Below, piece after piece: positions 12,140 to 24,130 of a stretch of 64,000 nucleotides of DNA. The DNA comes from Phylloscopus collybita (lineage: Eukaryota > Chordata > Aves > Passeriformes > Phylloscopidae): positions 20,738,001 through 20,802,000 of the forward strand of contig JAJNNQ010000026.1 of NCBI GenBank assembly GCA_027886175.1, read 5' to 3'. The stretch's first letter is position 1. The number at the start of each line of letters is the position of its first letter. The position numbers and the translations under genes were made by a program. The notes under the pieces were generated by a model that was given only the letters and a program-made list of their open reading frames with translations, was not told where the DNA came from and did no database searches.

Positions 12140-13255
12140 TGTGTTAAAAAATAGCAAGTTGTTTTAAGGCTCTGCTCATTTCATTAGCTTTTCATTGATA
12201 GCTCCTGTAGCATTACTAACAGCAAATGTGATCCTTTAGTTTTTTGCCTTGATTTTGTTATAAATTAAATTGGTGTCAGTGAAAGCCTCTTCTGATCAGA
12301 TGCTGTAGAAATATCTTTTTTTAACCTCTTTTGCAGCCTTTGTACAATTAATGGGAACATACTGTTGCTTCTTGATAAGTTCATTCATGTTTAATAGCTA
12401 TTTGTGAGCCATATTTGGCTTTTAAATGGATGTATCACAGCTCTTGAAGCCTTTTGGTGGCTGAATAGCTGGGATTAGACACTCCAGTTGCTCTTGCCAA
12501 TTGTTTTCCTGTGTTCATACTGAACTCTGTGTGTTACAAAAATATTTTTAGTTATAGCTTTGTCAGATTTGTTTAAGGGGAAGAAATGTCCTCGTTTTTC
12601 AGAGAAGTTTATCTGGGAGTGAGTAGAATTATATTAATGTTTTTTCTCAGTTGATCAAATTCTAAGTGCTAAGATGAAAGACCCACTATTACTTGTAAAA
12701 GTAAGACTTGCTTTTGAAGGAGTGGAGCAATTTATCTTCTGTATCTGCTTTGCTAATTGCAGCCTGTAAAGACCCTAAAGTGTCCTGCTAGTCAACAATT
12801 TCCTTACTGCAACCAGTAAAAAATCAGATTTAAAATGCACTTAACCGATGCTCCGTTCCGCATTTTGATACCTCTTGATTACTGTGGTCACAGCATAAAT
12901 AAATACATTTGATTGCTTACTAGATCATGCAAGTGTTGGATGCCTTCCTCCCTCATCAGAATACTCCTTTTATCAAAGATAGCTGCTGTCATAGAGCCCC
13001 AAGCTCTTTACTAGGTAAAAGGGAATACCATACATGGGAAAATAAACCAGCACCCACAAGGTAGCTTCTCACTAGAAAGTAACAAGATTTCTGTTAGAAA
13101 ATTCAGCTTGTTGCTTTCTACTTGAATACTTTTTCAAAATTAATAATAAAACACTGAAAAATAAACTTGTGCATTCTGAGAGAATGGCATAAGTAATTAA
13201 CATGGGATATCTATTTACTTTTAAGCTGATTGCTAATTGACTTCCACATAGTACC
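12140..13255. other. AT-rich, stop-dense block, candidate conserved non-coding element(s)
   Basis: Between 11969 and 13443 no ATG frame of 60 codons or more exists on either strand, one of the longest such gaps in the window. The sequence is AT-rich, nearly CpG-free, of high complexity and free of recognisable transposons. It contains homeodomain-type cores (for example GTAATTAACA near 13193 and GCTAATTGAC near 13231). This is the usual look of vertebrate non-coding elements near developmental genes, but AT richness alone also removes reading frames. Conservation is an inference. Confidence 0.25.
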
Positions 13256-14314
13256 GTGAATGGGTTTGAAGCCCCTATGGTGAGCTTGGACTAGTCTGGA
13301 CCAGCTCAGACTCATTGCTGCCCTTCTCCATGCTGTTCACTATGGTTAGTGGCATTGGGAAGGGTGGCAGAACCCAGATAGTTATGACTAAAGAATTCTT
13401 CTCCTCGGAGGCACCACTTGGACACAAGCATCAGTGAAGCCCTTTATGCAGGGCTGGTGAAGCTGGTGATGTTGCAGGCAGCGGGACCATGTGGGGAGGA
13501 CACCGTGGGTAGCACTGCGCTGCTGAGGGTATGGGTGGCACAGCCAGACCTGCTCAGCTGTCGTTTTGAGAGTGAGAGGTTAAAAGGACAAGGGTAAACC
13601 ACGGTCTGAAACAGACTCTTGCATGTGGCAGGTCTGTTCTTGGGTGACACTCATCTGGTTGCACAGCTCAAGTGCAGCAGGGAGTTTCACCCCTGCCCAC
13701 AGGCTGACAATCACACACTCAATGGGAAGTTACTTTTCTGCTGGGTTTTGTCCTGTGTAAGTGTTGTCATTGGATGTAACAGAAAATTAAGGGGCAGAGG
13801 TTTGTGGGGTATCATAGCCTGTTCACCATTTAAAATAAATCTTCTGTGATTAATTCTCCATGGGGCAAAGTGAGAGAGGGGTTCGTGCTCTAAACTCTGG
13901 AGAATTTTCAGTATTTGATGCTAATTTTAACCCTGAAGCATTAGTGAGTTAAGTAGAGCTCCAAGTGCTGCAGTTGGCCTTCAACAGGAAACACTGGATA
14001 GCATTGGCTGAAGGAGTGGTGACAGCAGGGAGTTCCTGTATGTATGCAGTGGCACTTCTAGAAGAACTAAAGGTTGGTTTGTCCAAACACAAGTGGAAAT
14101 GCACGAGTTGGTGACACATATTTTGGTTTTCAGTACAGTAGGTGGCAGGAGAGACAAAGTGACAGCTTGGCTGGGGTGGTTGTCCACGTGCCACAGTAAC
14201 AAATGACGATCTAAGCCCATTACTGTGGAATAAATGTTATATTGTATTGCCAGGTGCTTTTGTGAGGTCTGTCCTCTAGTGTGATCAACACAATGCCATA
14301 ACAATATGGGAATA
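13256..14314. other. Non-coding sequence, GC-richer, nothing recognised
   Basis: Composition shifts to higher GC at about 13256 right after the AT-rich block. No exon or repeat family is recognised; frames reach only about 107 codons. Confidence 0.5.
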
Positions 14315-14386
14315 TTAGATACTGCAATATCCCCATGTTAAATGTCACAATTAGATATTGCAATGTCCCCATGTTAAATGCCACAA
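14315..14386. repeat. 36-bp tandem duplication, two copies
   Basis: Copy 1 (14315-14350) and copy 2 (14351-14386) are directly adjacent, each 36 bases beginning TTAGATA and ending CACAA. They differ at three positions (C/T, A/G and T/C transitions). The low divergence suggests a fairly recent local duplication. Confidence 0.9.
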
Positions 14387-16599
14387 CGTGTACTTGTCAT
14401 GTTTTTGTACAATGTCTTCTGGTACATGTAAGGGACTAGAGATTTTGTGGCTGCCTACATCAGTCCCAGTTACAACTGCTCATTGTCTTTATCTTTCTAC
14501 ATTGTCCTTGGCCAGGACTCACCCCGTTCCCTCTTGTAGCAGTGTTGGAGCTTATGAAGCTGACCCTAATCTGCTTGATGGGGTGAAGCCAGTCAACAAC
14601 GAACTAAGCTAAAGACATGGTTGGACTTTGTACAGCTCAGCAGATACATCTCACCTCATGGTTGTGAAACCAGTGTTGAGGTAAAGAAGTAAGCGATAGG
14701 AAAAGGGACTAACAAACTCAGGCAAAAGAAGGCACCCTTGATCAACCCTATCGAACAGGATGGAAGACACTGAAGTAGACACCAGCAGTTTTTCTAAGTC
14801 AACAGCTGATATACTGCAGGGCTTCTGATCTGCAGTTGCATAAAAGAGCCTTAAAAGTCTGAAAAACTTTTTAAGTACATAAGAGTGTCTCCTAATGGAA
14901 AGTCAAACTGAAGAAGTGAAATTAGTGGCATTTTTCTCTTTGTCTCTTAGACATATGTCTCCTTTTTTAGGTGAAAAGGGTATTCCTTATCCCACTTCAG
15001 TTAAGGTGAACAGATTGTTTCCTTTCTTATTTATGGAAGATTTGGTCTCCCAGTACCCCCAAGGACAAAATCTGCTCTGGTGCAGATTGAGGAATGTCCA
15101 TGTGTGTAACATGAGCAATGTCAATGAGATTGTAAAACAGAGAAGGTGATTTGGCTCTGGGTTTATAACTGGAGAAAGGAAGAGCTTTTGTCCCTTATTT
15201 ATAGGGAAATTAACGTATGGCTAAAATATGCCCACCTGTTTGCTGTGCTTTTTTCCCAAGGATTGTTCCCTGAAGGACTTTTGGTCCTGGAGGAAACAAC
15301 TTCATTGTGCAGACTTGTCTTAGAGCCAAAAAGAGCTGATAGTATTTGACTCATACTTGTCAGAAGAATCTTTAGTATGCATACAAACTTCCAGTGATGA
15401 CTGTCATTCTCCTTTTATCTCAATTTGGGCATCAGCTTTGAATTCTGGCATATCAAAACATGCATGTATAGTGGCCTAAATTTTGCATCTTCATAAGATG
15501 TCAAGCCCTGTTGCTTAGCTCCATGACTTATATTCTGTTTCTATGACCACTGGTTTTGTAAGATTGTTGTCCGTGTTTTTTCAATAAATTAATGCTGTTT
15601 TTTTCATTGAAGGTGACTGAAAATTGAACTGGTGTTGAAGTTGTAAAACTGCTAGTGTAAGGTAGTAGCAAGGACAAGACATCTTTTGTTTTTGCTGGAG
15701 AGCCTGACTGCCCCATAGATAGAACCTGAGCACTTCATACTGATGAAAAATGAAGGCAGGAACACGGTGATTTATTGAAGGTCATGGAGGAAACCTGAAA
15801 GGTTGAGACCTAGGTCTCTCCTACCCCAACCCAGGAAGCTGAATCCTGTGATTTCTAGTATGGTGAAGTTTACTTCCTCTTCCTCTGAGAATGTGAGACT
15901 CTTCCCATTGCAAAAATATTTGTTCTTGTCACGGCAGGTACAGACAAACGTTACAAATTTGGAACCAATTTTGACTCATTGCCACAAAAACAGGCACATT
16001 TGGAGGAGTAGCTGGTTATACTGCATTGTGCAGAATGAAAAGTGGAAATGGTCTGAGGGGCACAAACAACAGTTAATAACTGCTCTGTTGTTGCTTTACG
16101 TACTCAATATTCTGAGTTGTATCTGGACCAGAGGAGGGACCTGGGCATACACTGGGTTTAAGCAACTTTTGGACTGCTCAATCCCTTGCACCCAAGATGG
16201 GTTATTTTCTCATAGAAAAGCCATTTGTAAAGAATGGGACCTTGTTGGCCAAATTTTCCTTGAATGGGCTGGTATCTTGCAGATACTGGTATGCTGAAAT
16301 GGTGTGGCTGCAAATAGTTAATTGGTTTTGTAACCAGGTTTACCTGTGGAGGGTTCTGCTTGGTGAAGAGGATCAGGAAGGAGTTCCTATTATTTTAAAG
16401 CAAAAGCAGTCTGAGACTAATTATGAGAAACATGCAAAGTTGAAATACTAATTTTTTAAAATTAATTTCCATAAGCAGATCATAGACAGGTTTATGCTGC
16501 ACTGGAAGAAGTCTGACTGCACTTTAATGTTGATACCTGGATTGGTGATTAGGAAAAGACTGTTAAACAACTGGAGCTTAAATACCAGTACAGCTTCAT
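14387..16599. other. Non-coding sequence, nothing recognised
   Basis: Includes the longest ATG frame of the window, 164 codons at 15803-16297 (plus). Its translation shows no family motif, no signal peptide, and no coherent splice junctions or promoter around it, so I treat it as chance. No repeat family is recognised. Confidence 0.55.
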
Positions 16600-17110
16600 T
16601 GTAATAATTTCCCCAAAGGCACATCGGTAATTCTGCTAAATAGAGAGTTTAATAGACTTTAATAATGTGTACTTGGGAGACCCTATACACAAAGGAATAA
16701 TGCATAAAACATTCATTATTGTAAACTGCTACCTTTGCATGTAGAGAGGAATCTGTTGGAAGAAAATGGTTGTGTTGAGCGTGGCGACATGTCGGAGGGT
16801 GTTAGCAGACAGAAGTCATTGTCACCCCCTTGTCTAATTCACCTGCTGTGATTGAAGTTGTATCATTTTACTCAACAGTGAATGAATTATTCGAGGTAGA
16901 CATTAGTTTATTTTCTAAGAAGCCCTTTGAAAGCTGGTGGGCCATGCTGGTTCTCAGGGCTTTATTTTCTTTGTAACACTGATTTAGTGTCAAGAGAAGA
17001 GGCACCTGGTAGGAAGCATTGCATAACCCCATTTAAAAAACTGACATAAAAATGTTAACATTAAAGCAATACAAAAAAGCCTTAGCAAGTGGCTCTAAGT
17101 GAGTTTAGTG
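16600..17110. other. Candidate conserved non-coding element
   Basis: Complex, transposon-free, AT-rich sequence inside a stretch (16452-17586) with no ATG frame of 60 codons on either strand. It includes the uncommon string GAGCGTGGCGACATGTCGG near 16778, GAATGAATTATTCGAGG near 16881 and several AAT-rich cores. It resembles deeply conserved regulatory DNA, but I can only judge texture, not conservation. Confidence 0.22.
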
Positions 17111-20100
17111 TTGTATTTCACTGCGCTGCTGCTGATCGCCCTGATGGAGAACAGGCGAGAAGAAGGAAGGAGCAGATGCTTTTGGTAGTACAGTTAGGCA
17201 TTTATCTCTTTTAATGAGGTAACATCATTAGTGCTGACAAAGTGCTGCAAATCCATACGTGTAATGGACTGTTGCTGTCTTTCAGTAATGCACAGGCTGT
17301 TGTACTTCTGAGCATTTGAGTCTGCTGAATCACAGGTCAGGCTTTATCTCCTGTCTGATGCTGGGTTGCATTTTTTGGTGGTTTGTTTTTATTTTGTTTC
17401 TGTTGGTTTTAACCATTTATTTCCTGTTCCCTCCCTCCCCACACCCCCCATTCAACTTTTGCCTTTAATGTCTGGGAACTGAAGCACTCCAGGATATGTG
17501 TTGGGGCAGGAAGAAGTGTATCCATTTTCCAAGCATAAGAGCTGATTGAAATGCCACGTGTCTGTTGCAGTGCAAGGACCTTCTATTTAACTGGAAAGAG
17601 TGAGGTTGATTATATCTCTTTGAGCCTGATTTCTTTTGCCTAAGATGGCTAGAGGTTTTGGGTTGGGTGTTGGTTTTTTTTTTTCCTTTGCCCTCTGCCT
17701 GTTTCCTTTAGAGCAGTGGCAAAATGTCAGCCACACTAACCATGTTAGCCAGAGACACTGACGTTCAGTAACAAAGAGCTGCAGAAAAAGGGGGAGAGGT
17801 AGCTGTGGCACTGGACAAGGAGCAGCAGCAGTTGGAGGGAAATCTACAGGTTAGAGCATTCCTTTGTACAAAATTTGTCACTGTGAAAGTCGTGTTCACA
17901 GTTGTATTCAAGATGTCCAGAGGAAGAAATGAGATGTGTGTCAATGCATTTGTGTTCTTTGTCTCACTTTTCAGATGGTAAGCATTACGGCACATGACTA
18001 TAATAGTATGAAAATAACAGAACTTCAACCAAATAAATCTAAATTTTAAAAAGCTGTGAGGTTTTAATAATAACAGGTCTCTGTTAAAATTTTTCTTAAT
18101 AACCCCAGAGCTCCCATCAAAACCTCCACTACGAAAAGGCAACATAACCTAGACATTTTAGGTATGCTGTGTGTTTATCAGAGAGCCACAAAGTGACACT
18201 TGGGCACCCGTGCTGATTCCAGGAAGAGGGCCTGTCGGTAAAGAAGATTCATCTGAATAGATCATACACACAAGAAAAAAAAGTGGTTCCTCTTTCTTTT
18301 TTTTATCTGCACACCCCTCCCATCCTGGGCTTCCCAACACCTGCTTGTGCTGAAAGAACATAAACATAATTGCAAGATTCCTCAGTATTTATTAACTGTT
18401 TCCTGGCAGTCCCAGCTAAACACTGCAAGGTCATCCCATTTTTCCTCATCATTGTTTTTTCTTGCTCTCTGCCATACATCCAATGAGCCTCTGCAGCATC
18501 CTCAGATGGACCTCATGTTTTTTGCTCTGCCATGAACAGAAAGTCAATTGTGTTCATCAGAGCTGAAGTTAATCCAGAGTTGGGAGTCTCTCATTGCCCA
18601 GCCCTGTTACATTACCCTCACACCACGTGGAGGGACGTGGCTGAGAGCCAAAAACGTCACAGCTGGTAGGTTCACATACTAGCCTGTACTGAAGTATTAT
18701 CAAGTAGCCACACTACTGAGTGGAGGTTTAGGTCAAGACTATGTAAAGCTCCATTAATACTTACAACTTTTATTAAATGTATGTATTTAATACTGGAGAG
18801 ATCCAGGGGTACACTTCAGTGATGTCCAGTCAGCATTCCCCACTGCTGAACTGAGAGCATCATTCTGTGAAGCAGCAATCTCACTATGGCTTATTGCTTC
18901 CTTGTGCTCCTGACAGTCTTGAACTGGCAGGAAGTAGTGGCCAACACGTCAAAGAAAAGGTGTTGTCTTGGGAAAGCTTTAGGGTTTTTAGATGCTTTTT
19001 ACTTTACACACACACAGACACCCTATTGCTTCTATAAATCATAATTTCTACAGCACATACCAAAGATTTTCTGTGCTATCTTTTTCCAGCAGTGAAACCA
19101 GAGTTCAGTTACCTCTCTTCCAAGGTTGGGATTACAAAAACTTTACACCGTCTCACCCTCCTCTCTTGCTCCAGGCACTCCATTCCAATAAATAAATTCT
19201 TGGCCAAGTTTTACTGCCCTTTACCCCTTTAACTAAAACCAAATGCCTTCTGCTTTGTTGAAGGCAAGTCATGCCTACTTCTGTTGCTCCAGCCAGCAGT
19301 TTCTCAACCAACTTGGACTCTCAGGGACTGATTAATTTTTAGTGACTCTGAAACAGTTACCAAACCTTTTTGTGATTGATGTGTGAAAAGAAAGTAACAT
19401 TGTCCGGGGCCCTTAGGGAAAGAAAATAGCTGGTCGTACTTGTTCCCGGGACTACAAATGACCCAACTTCGCTCTCATTTCTCTAATAAAACTGGGGTGA
19501 AAGTGTTGTGATGGAGGGCAAAGGGATAGGATGGAAGGGTTTGACAAATAAGCAGGTGATAGTATGACAGGCTTCTGTATTAAGGTTATCTACTCCTTTT
19601 CTGTTTTCTGGCCAGTTTATTAAAAATATTTTAGCACTTGGCACCACTTCTCAAGAGGAGAAAGTGCAGGTCTGCTTGTCGGTACTGTTTCAGGGCAGAC
19701 TTAGAGGTGATGCAGCCGCAGGCTTGGCTGCTTGTCAGGCTTGGTGCTTATTTCTCATAGGAAATACAGGGCAAAGCCCTGATAGAGAAGAGCTGCTCGT
19801 CAGCAATTGCAGCCCTGGTGGGCCAAAGTGTGTTCGCCTGGCTTTCCTGGGTGGTCGACTGGCTCGTATGAAGCACATGGAAATAGATCTTTTGGAATGT
19901 GAAACCGTGCCTTCTGCATGTCTCCCACAAGTATTTTATAGTTTTGACTGGCATGTGCAAAGGAAATGGAGAATAATAGGAGAAAAAACTTATATAACCC
20001 TTCAGCTGTGCTTCCTTTCCATACCAAGATTTTGCATTTAAAGTAAAAAGACCAGTCTTGTGTTGTTGCGAGAGTCTTTTTTGAAAGTTTAGTGAAGAGT

Positions 20101-20989
20101 TCTTTTGGTAAATGAGTAAAGAGGTGGTTTTTTTCTTTTTTTCCTCCTGGAACTTATCTCCAGTTTTAGATAGTGGATATGCACAGAGAAATGGAATCTG
20201 ATTCCTGGTTTTGCAGAAATAGGTTGTGAAGGGACCTTGAGTGTTTGGAGATTTTTTTCGTGTTCTTTCCTTTTTAGTAAAGATGTTATAAACCAGTAAG
20301 TATCCAGACTTTTGTGAATCTCATACTGCGAGACTGCCATCTACTTACTAGCTCTGTGGTCATGGCTCCCAACATTTGGTGTAAAGTAAAAGTAGGAAGT
20401 CTTTCAGACAGGTCCTTGCCAGCAGGACTCCTTTCTCCTTCATGTTCAGCTGAAGAGCATGGAGAAGACAGCTTGCAGATGTAGAAGTTGTCCTTTCAAA
20501 GTCCATGGAAGATCCAGCTTTAGCCCAACTGTGAATCAGCCATTTAAGGCTGAGGATCCTCTGTACTGCCAGAGAAGTTGCCTTCCTGTAACAAAACAAG
20601 GGATCTTTGCCTTGGAAGTGAGAGTTTAAAAATACACAGTCATGCAGAAGGGGCACTGCAGCAGTACATATGTTAAAGCAGTAGTGCAGGAGTATGGGGG
20701 ATGAATGAGCACATGTGAGTCAGAAATGCTTGCCTTTCCCCAGTTCTGCCTTCAGAGGTAGCTTTGTTCTCTAAGGACATGGTCCTGGTTTTGTGAGGAA
20801 TGCCTGAACTTTGTAAATCTAGGTATAAGTGTTCTGTTGTTTGCAAGGTGCCTTGCAAGTTCCCAGGTGGGAATGTGTAAAAAGTACCCTGCCTTTGCAG
20901 TGGCTTTCAGATTAAAGATCTGCTTTGTTAACTCGATGGCTCCTTAGCCTGCTTTGTCAGCACTGAGCATGCACTGAGCTGTTTCCCAG
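17111..20989. other. Non-coding sequence, nothing recognised
   Basis: No gene, RNA gene or repeat family recognised. Frames up to 126 codons occur (for example minus-strand 17765-18145 and plus-strand 19664-20041) with no recognisable domain. Confidence 0.55.
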
Positions 20990-23869
20990 TGGCTTACAGC
21001 TCTTTGGTTTCATCTAGCAAGAGCAATCTATAATCCAGGGGTGTACAGGTAAGTGAGCTCTTGAGAGGTTTGTGGAAAAGGAACGATGCATTCAGCATGA
21101 TACTTGGAGAAGGTGAATATTCTGACAGTTTCCCACTGTGTCATGCTATTCTATTTTGAAAATTGTGCCTTCCAGTTATCCTTTCAGTAGAACAAGGCAC
21201 TTCTCTTGGGCTCTTGAAGGAACCCAAGAAGTGTACACTTAATTGCTTTATGAATAATGTGAAGTCTTGGAATTCAATCTAGCCATTGCTCATGAGCTAG
21301 CCGAACCTATTAAACCTGGACAGCAAGCAGGATTGAGTCATCCACCCTTGATTGCAGGCAGCTAACAGAGCTGTGGGAGCAAGCTGTGACTGCAGAGTGG
21401 AATTGGCATTAGACTCCCAGCAACCCTCCCTGTTTTGAACTTGCCCTACACTCCATTTAGACTTCGGGCTTTGAGACACATGATTTCAGAGTAGTGAGGA
21501 GGGGGGAGACACAGAGCGTGGAAAGCGTTGTCTTCCCAGCTATGTTAGATGTGATCAGAAGTTAAAAGTGAATTGTAGTTTGAATGGCACTGGTAATTTG
21601 ACATTCAAACCTGCAGAAGCAGAGGGATTTGTCATCTGGCCATGGTCGGTTTTGATTATTGATTGGTACTCATGCAGATGGTTCCATTACACAGCACTAA
21701 ATAAAAAAAATTGCCTAAACAATGTGACTTGGCATCTCCTCGGTGTTTTTTAGCTCTGAGGGAATCAGCTGATCTTACAAAGCCCATATAGAGGTGGATT
21801 GGAACCCATGAAGCACATCCTGTCTTGCAAAAGAGCATGATAGCGCTTTCTTGCATCTTCACACTACTCTAGCAGCACAGGAGAAAACAAAAATCAATAA
21901 ATGTTGAGATTTTGTTGGGGTTTTTTGGTAGTAGCTTGAAATAAAATGAAGATAGTTGGGATTTGCCTAGGAAACTTCAAGTGTTTAACCTTTTAAACAT
22001 CTCCTCAACTGGAGATGGATAAAGCCCTGGCTATGTACTGTTTACCTCTAGAGCACTCTTGGCACTGTGCCGGAGCATTGTTTCAGATGAGCTTGTGCTG
22101 CTGTCTGAATCACTAGGATCTCATCCTTCAGCACTCACATGCCTCCCATCCAGTTGTACTTTGTGCCCAGCCTTATTTACCTTGTGGGTTTTGCCAAGAT
22201 CACAGCTTGGTGGTGTGGCTTCGGGCCCAGTCAGACCATCTGTCAAGAAGAAGGGGAGGAGAAGGTAGTGGTTTGACATGTTGCTTGAAGAAGCACATGT
22301 CCAAATGTGCTTTGAAATCTTTGTTCTACTTGCTTGTTCAGTACTTTCAAGGTGCTGTGTCTTGTGGAATATTTTTCTGTTGTGCTGCCTTACTTTCCCT
22401 GTTGTGGAGAGATAGTTTCATTTCTAGTCTGGATTCGTACATTTTGTTTGTGCTGCTGGCAGATCCTATCAACACCCACTTTTCATTGATATTTAAACTT
22501 AAAAAGATAAAATAAAAATCTTTGATGTCAAGGAACACTGACTTGCTTGTAAAATAGTTCTATATACCGGAGATGCTATTTAAAAATATTGTAGGAGTCT
22601 AGTAATACATTAGCATTTTATGCATTTCACTCTGAGCAGTCCCAAAGTGCTTAAAGTCTACTGCACATACGCAGCCCTGCAGAGGTGCAGTTGCCAGGAC
22701 AGGGGCTGTAAACCAGCCCCTGCACTTGCTGATGGAGAGATGGGTGCAAGCAGCTTCAAGCAAAGCAGCCAGAATAAACTACCTTCTGGAGGAAAATGCC
22801 ATGTCTAGGTGTACGACTGCCAGGAGTTCAGCTTGGGATGCTGTCAGAGTTGCCCACCATGGGATCATGATGCTGTGTGTGGATCGGGACCCCCTTAGCC
22901 TGAGTTGCTCTGGGTTTTGTCACAGCCTCAGGTACAGCCCCTGACCAGCCCTTGAGGCTGGATATTTGAACAAGTGTTCTCTTGGGTTTTGTTAAGAACT
23001 TGTTGCCTTTAACACGCTCCACTGGACTAACAGCAAGTAACTCTTTTGTTTGTCAGCAGCTACAAATGGGGCCACGCTCTGTAGCTGCAGGCTGGGCTGA
23101 GCCCGGTTGGCTTGCGGAGGCCATGCACGGGGAGCGGGGTGCCGGCAGGCAGTGCCACGTGTCCTTTGGTGCCTGAGGGCTCCTTACATGATGCCAAAAT
23201 GGTTGTGTCCCTGTGTGTGCAAAACACGCTTCTCTGCGTCATCCTAGGTATCCTTCAGCCCATTTTATAGTTGTGTCCTTTAGAAACCGATGTGTGAGTT
23301 GATCTCAGATTAGCTATTCCAGACATAGCTCAGTAGAGGGTAGATGTAAAGCTGTAGTGTGAGGACAGAAGAAAACATTTTCGGACAGGAGTTACATCAT
23401 TCTGGGGAATTCAGCCTTGCAGAAGCTAATAAAAACTAAAATTCGAGCTCTTACAAAGTTAAGCAGAACTAATACCACAGTATGTTTTCTGGTTATCATT
23501 TCAAAACCTCTGTGGCATTTTCTCTGAATGTTCCCATACAAGCGCAGTTATTCACGTGTGAGAATCTCAGGAGCAGCTGGGTGGAGCAGGGGAACAGCAA
23601 CCTCACTGGTGTATGAGTGCTCCATCTTCCAAAAAGAATTATGTTGTGGCCAGCTGTGATGTCACAGTTCAGGGTTCAGTGAGCTGTCAGCAGCCACAGT
23701 CTAATGTTTCTAACCAAGCAGCATAGCAGCCTGTGCTCCTTTTCCACTCTTTAAAGAAAATCAACCTATTAATTCTTTCCATTTAAAAATACATCATGTC
23801 TAAAACAGAAAACAAAAAAGGAAAAAACCCATGTTATTTTATTTTCATTTGACATGGCTCTGTTAGGCA
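20990..23869. other. Non-coding sequence with one strong isolated donor site
   Basis: At 21049 a consensus CAG|GTAAGTGAG donor is present, with possible acceptors ending at 20989 (TTTCCCAG) or 21017 (TTCATCTAG). The enclosed 31 or 59 bases would be a microexon. The 59-base version is open in one frame, but the peptide is not recognised. The rest of the stretch shows only chance frames. CpG is slightly raised at 23060-23170. Confidence 0.4.
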
Positions 23870-24130
23870 GAAAGAACTTTTCGATATATTGAGTTGGGAA
23901 GTAATTAGTCTTGGGAGTGTGAGATGGATTATAATCTTAATGTCATTTACCATTACTAAAATAGGCTAATTTTGTCTTTTGCTAATCCTTGTAAATCCCT
24001 TTGATTTAACAGTGTCGTATGGATGAAAATAAGAAATGCTACAGCCTATATTGTGCGATCTCCTTGCTTACAGTGTAAAAGCTTACAGAGCACATTGATG
24101 AAGCAGCCATCGCTCTTGTACACTAGAATA
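23870..24130. other. Candidate conserved non-coding element
   Basis: AT-rich, repeat-free sequence within 23243-24443, where no ATG frame of 60 codons exists. It holds AGTAATTAGTC near 23900, GGCTAATTTTG near 23962 and TTTGATTTAAC near 24000, the first two homeodomain-like. Function is inferred only from texture. Confidence 0.2.

Noticed and set aside
15803..16297. Longest ATG frame (164 codons, plus strand)
   Set aside because: No recognisable domain, biased composition, splice junction or promoter. A frame of this length is expected by chance in 64 kb of this composition.
21018..21048. 31-bp microexon candidate before a consensus CAG|GTAAGT donor
   Set aside because: The donor is strong, but the acceptors are weak and nothing supports inclusion of so short an exon.
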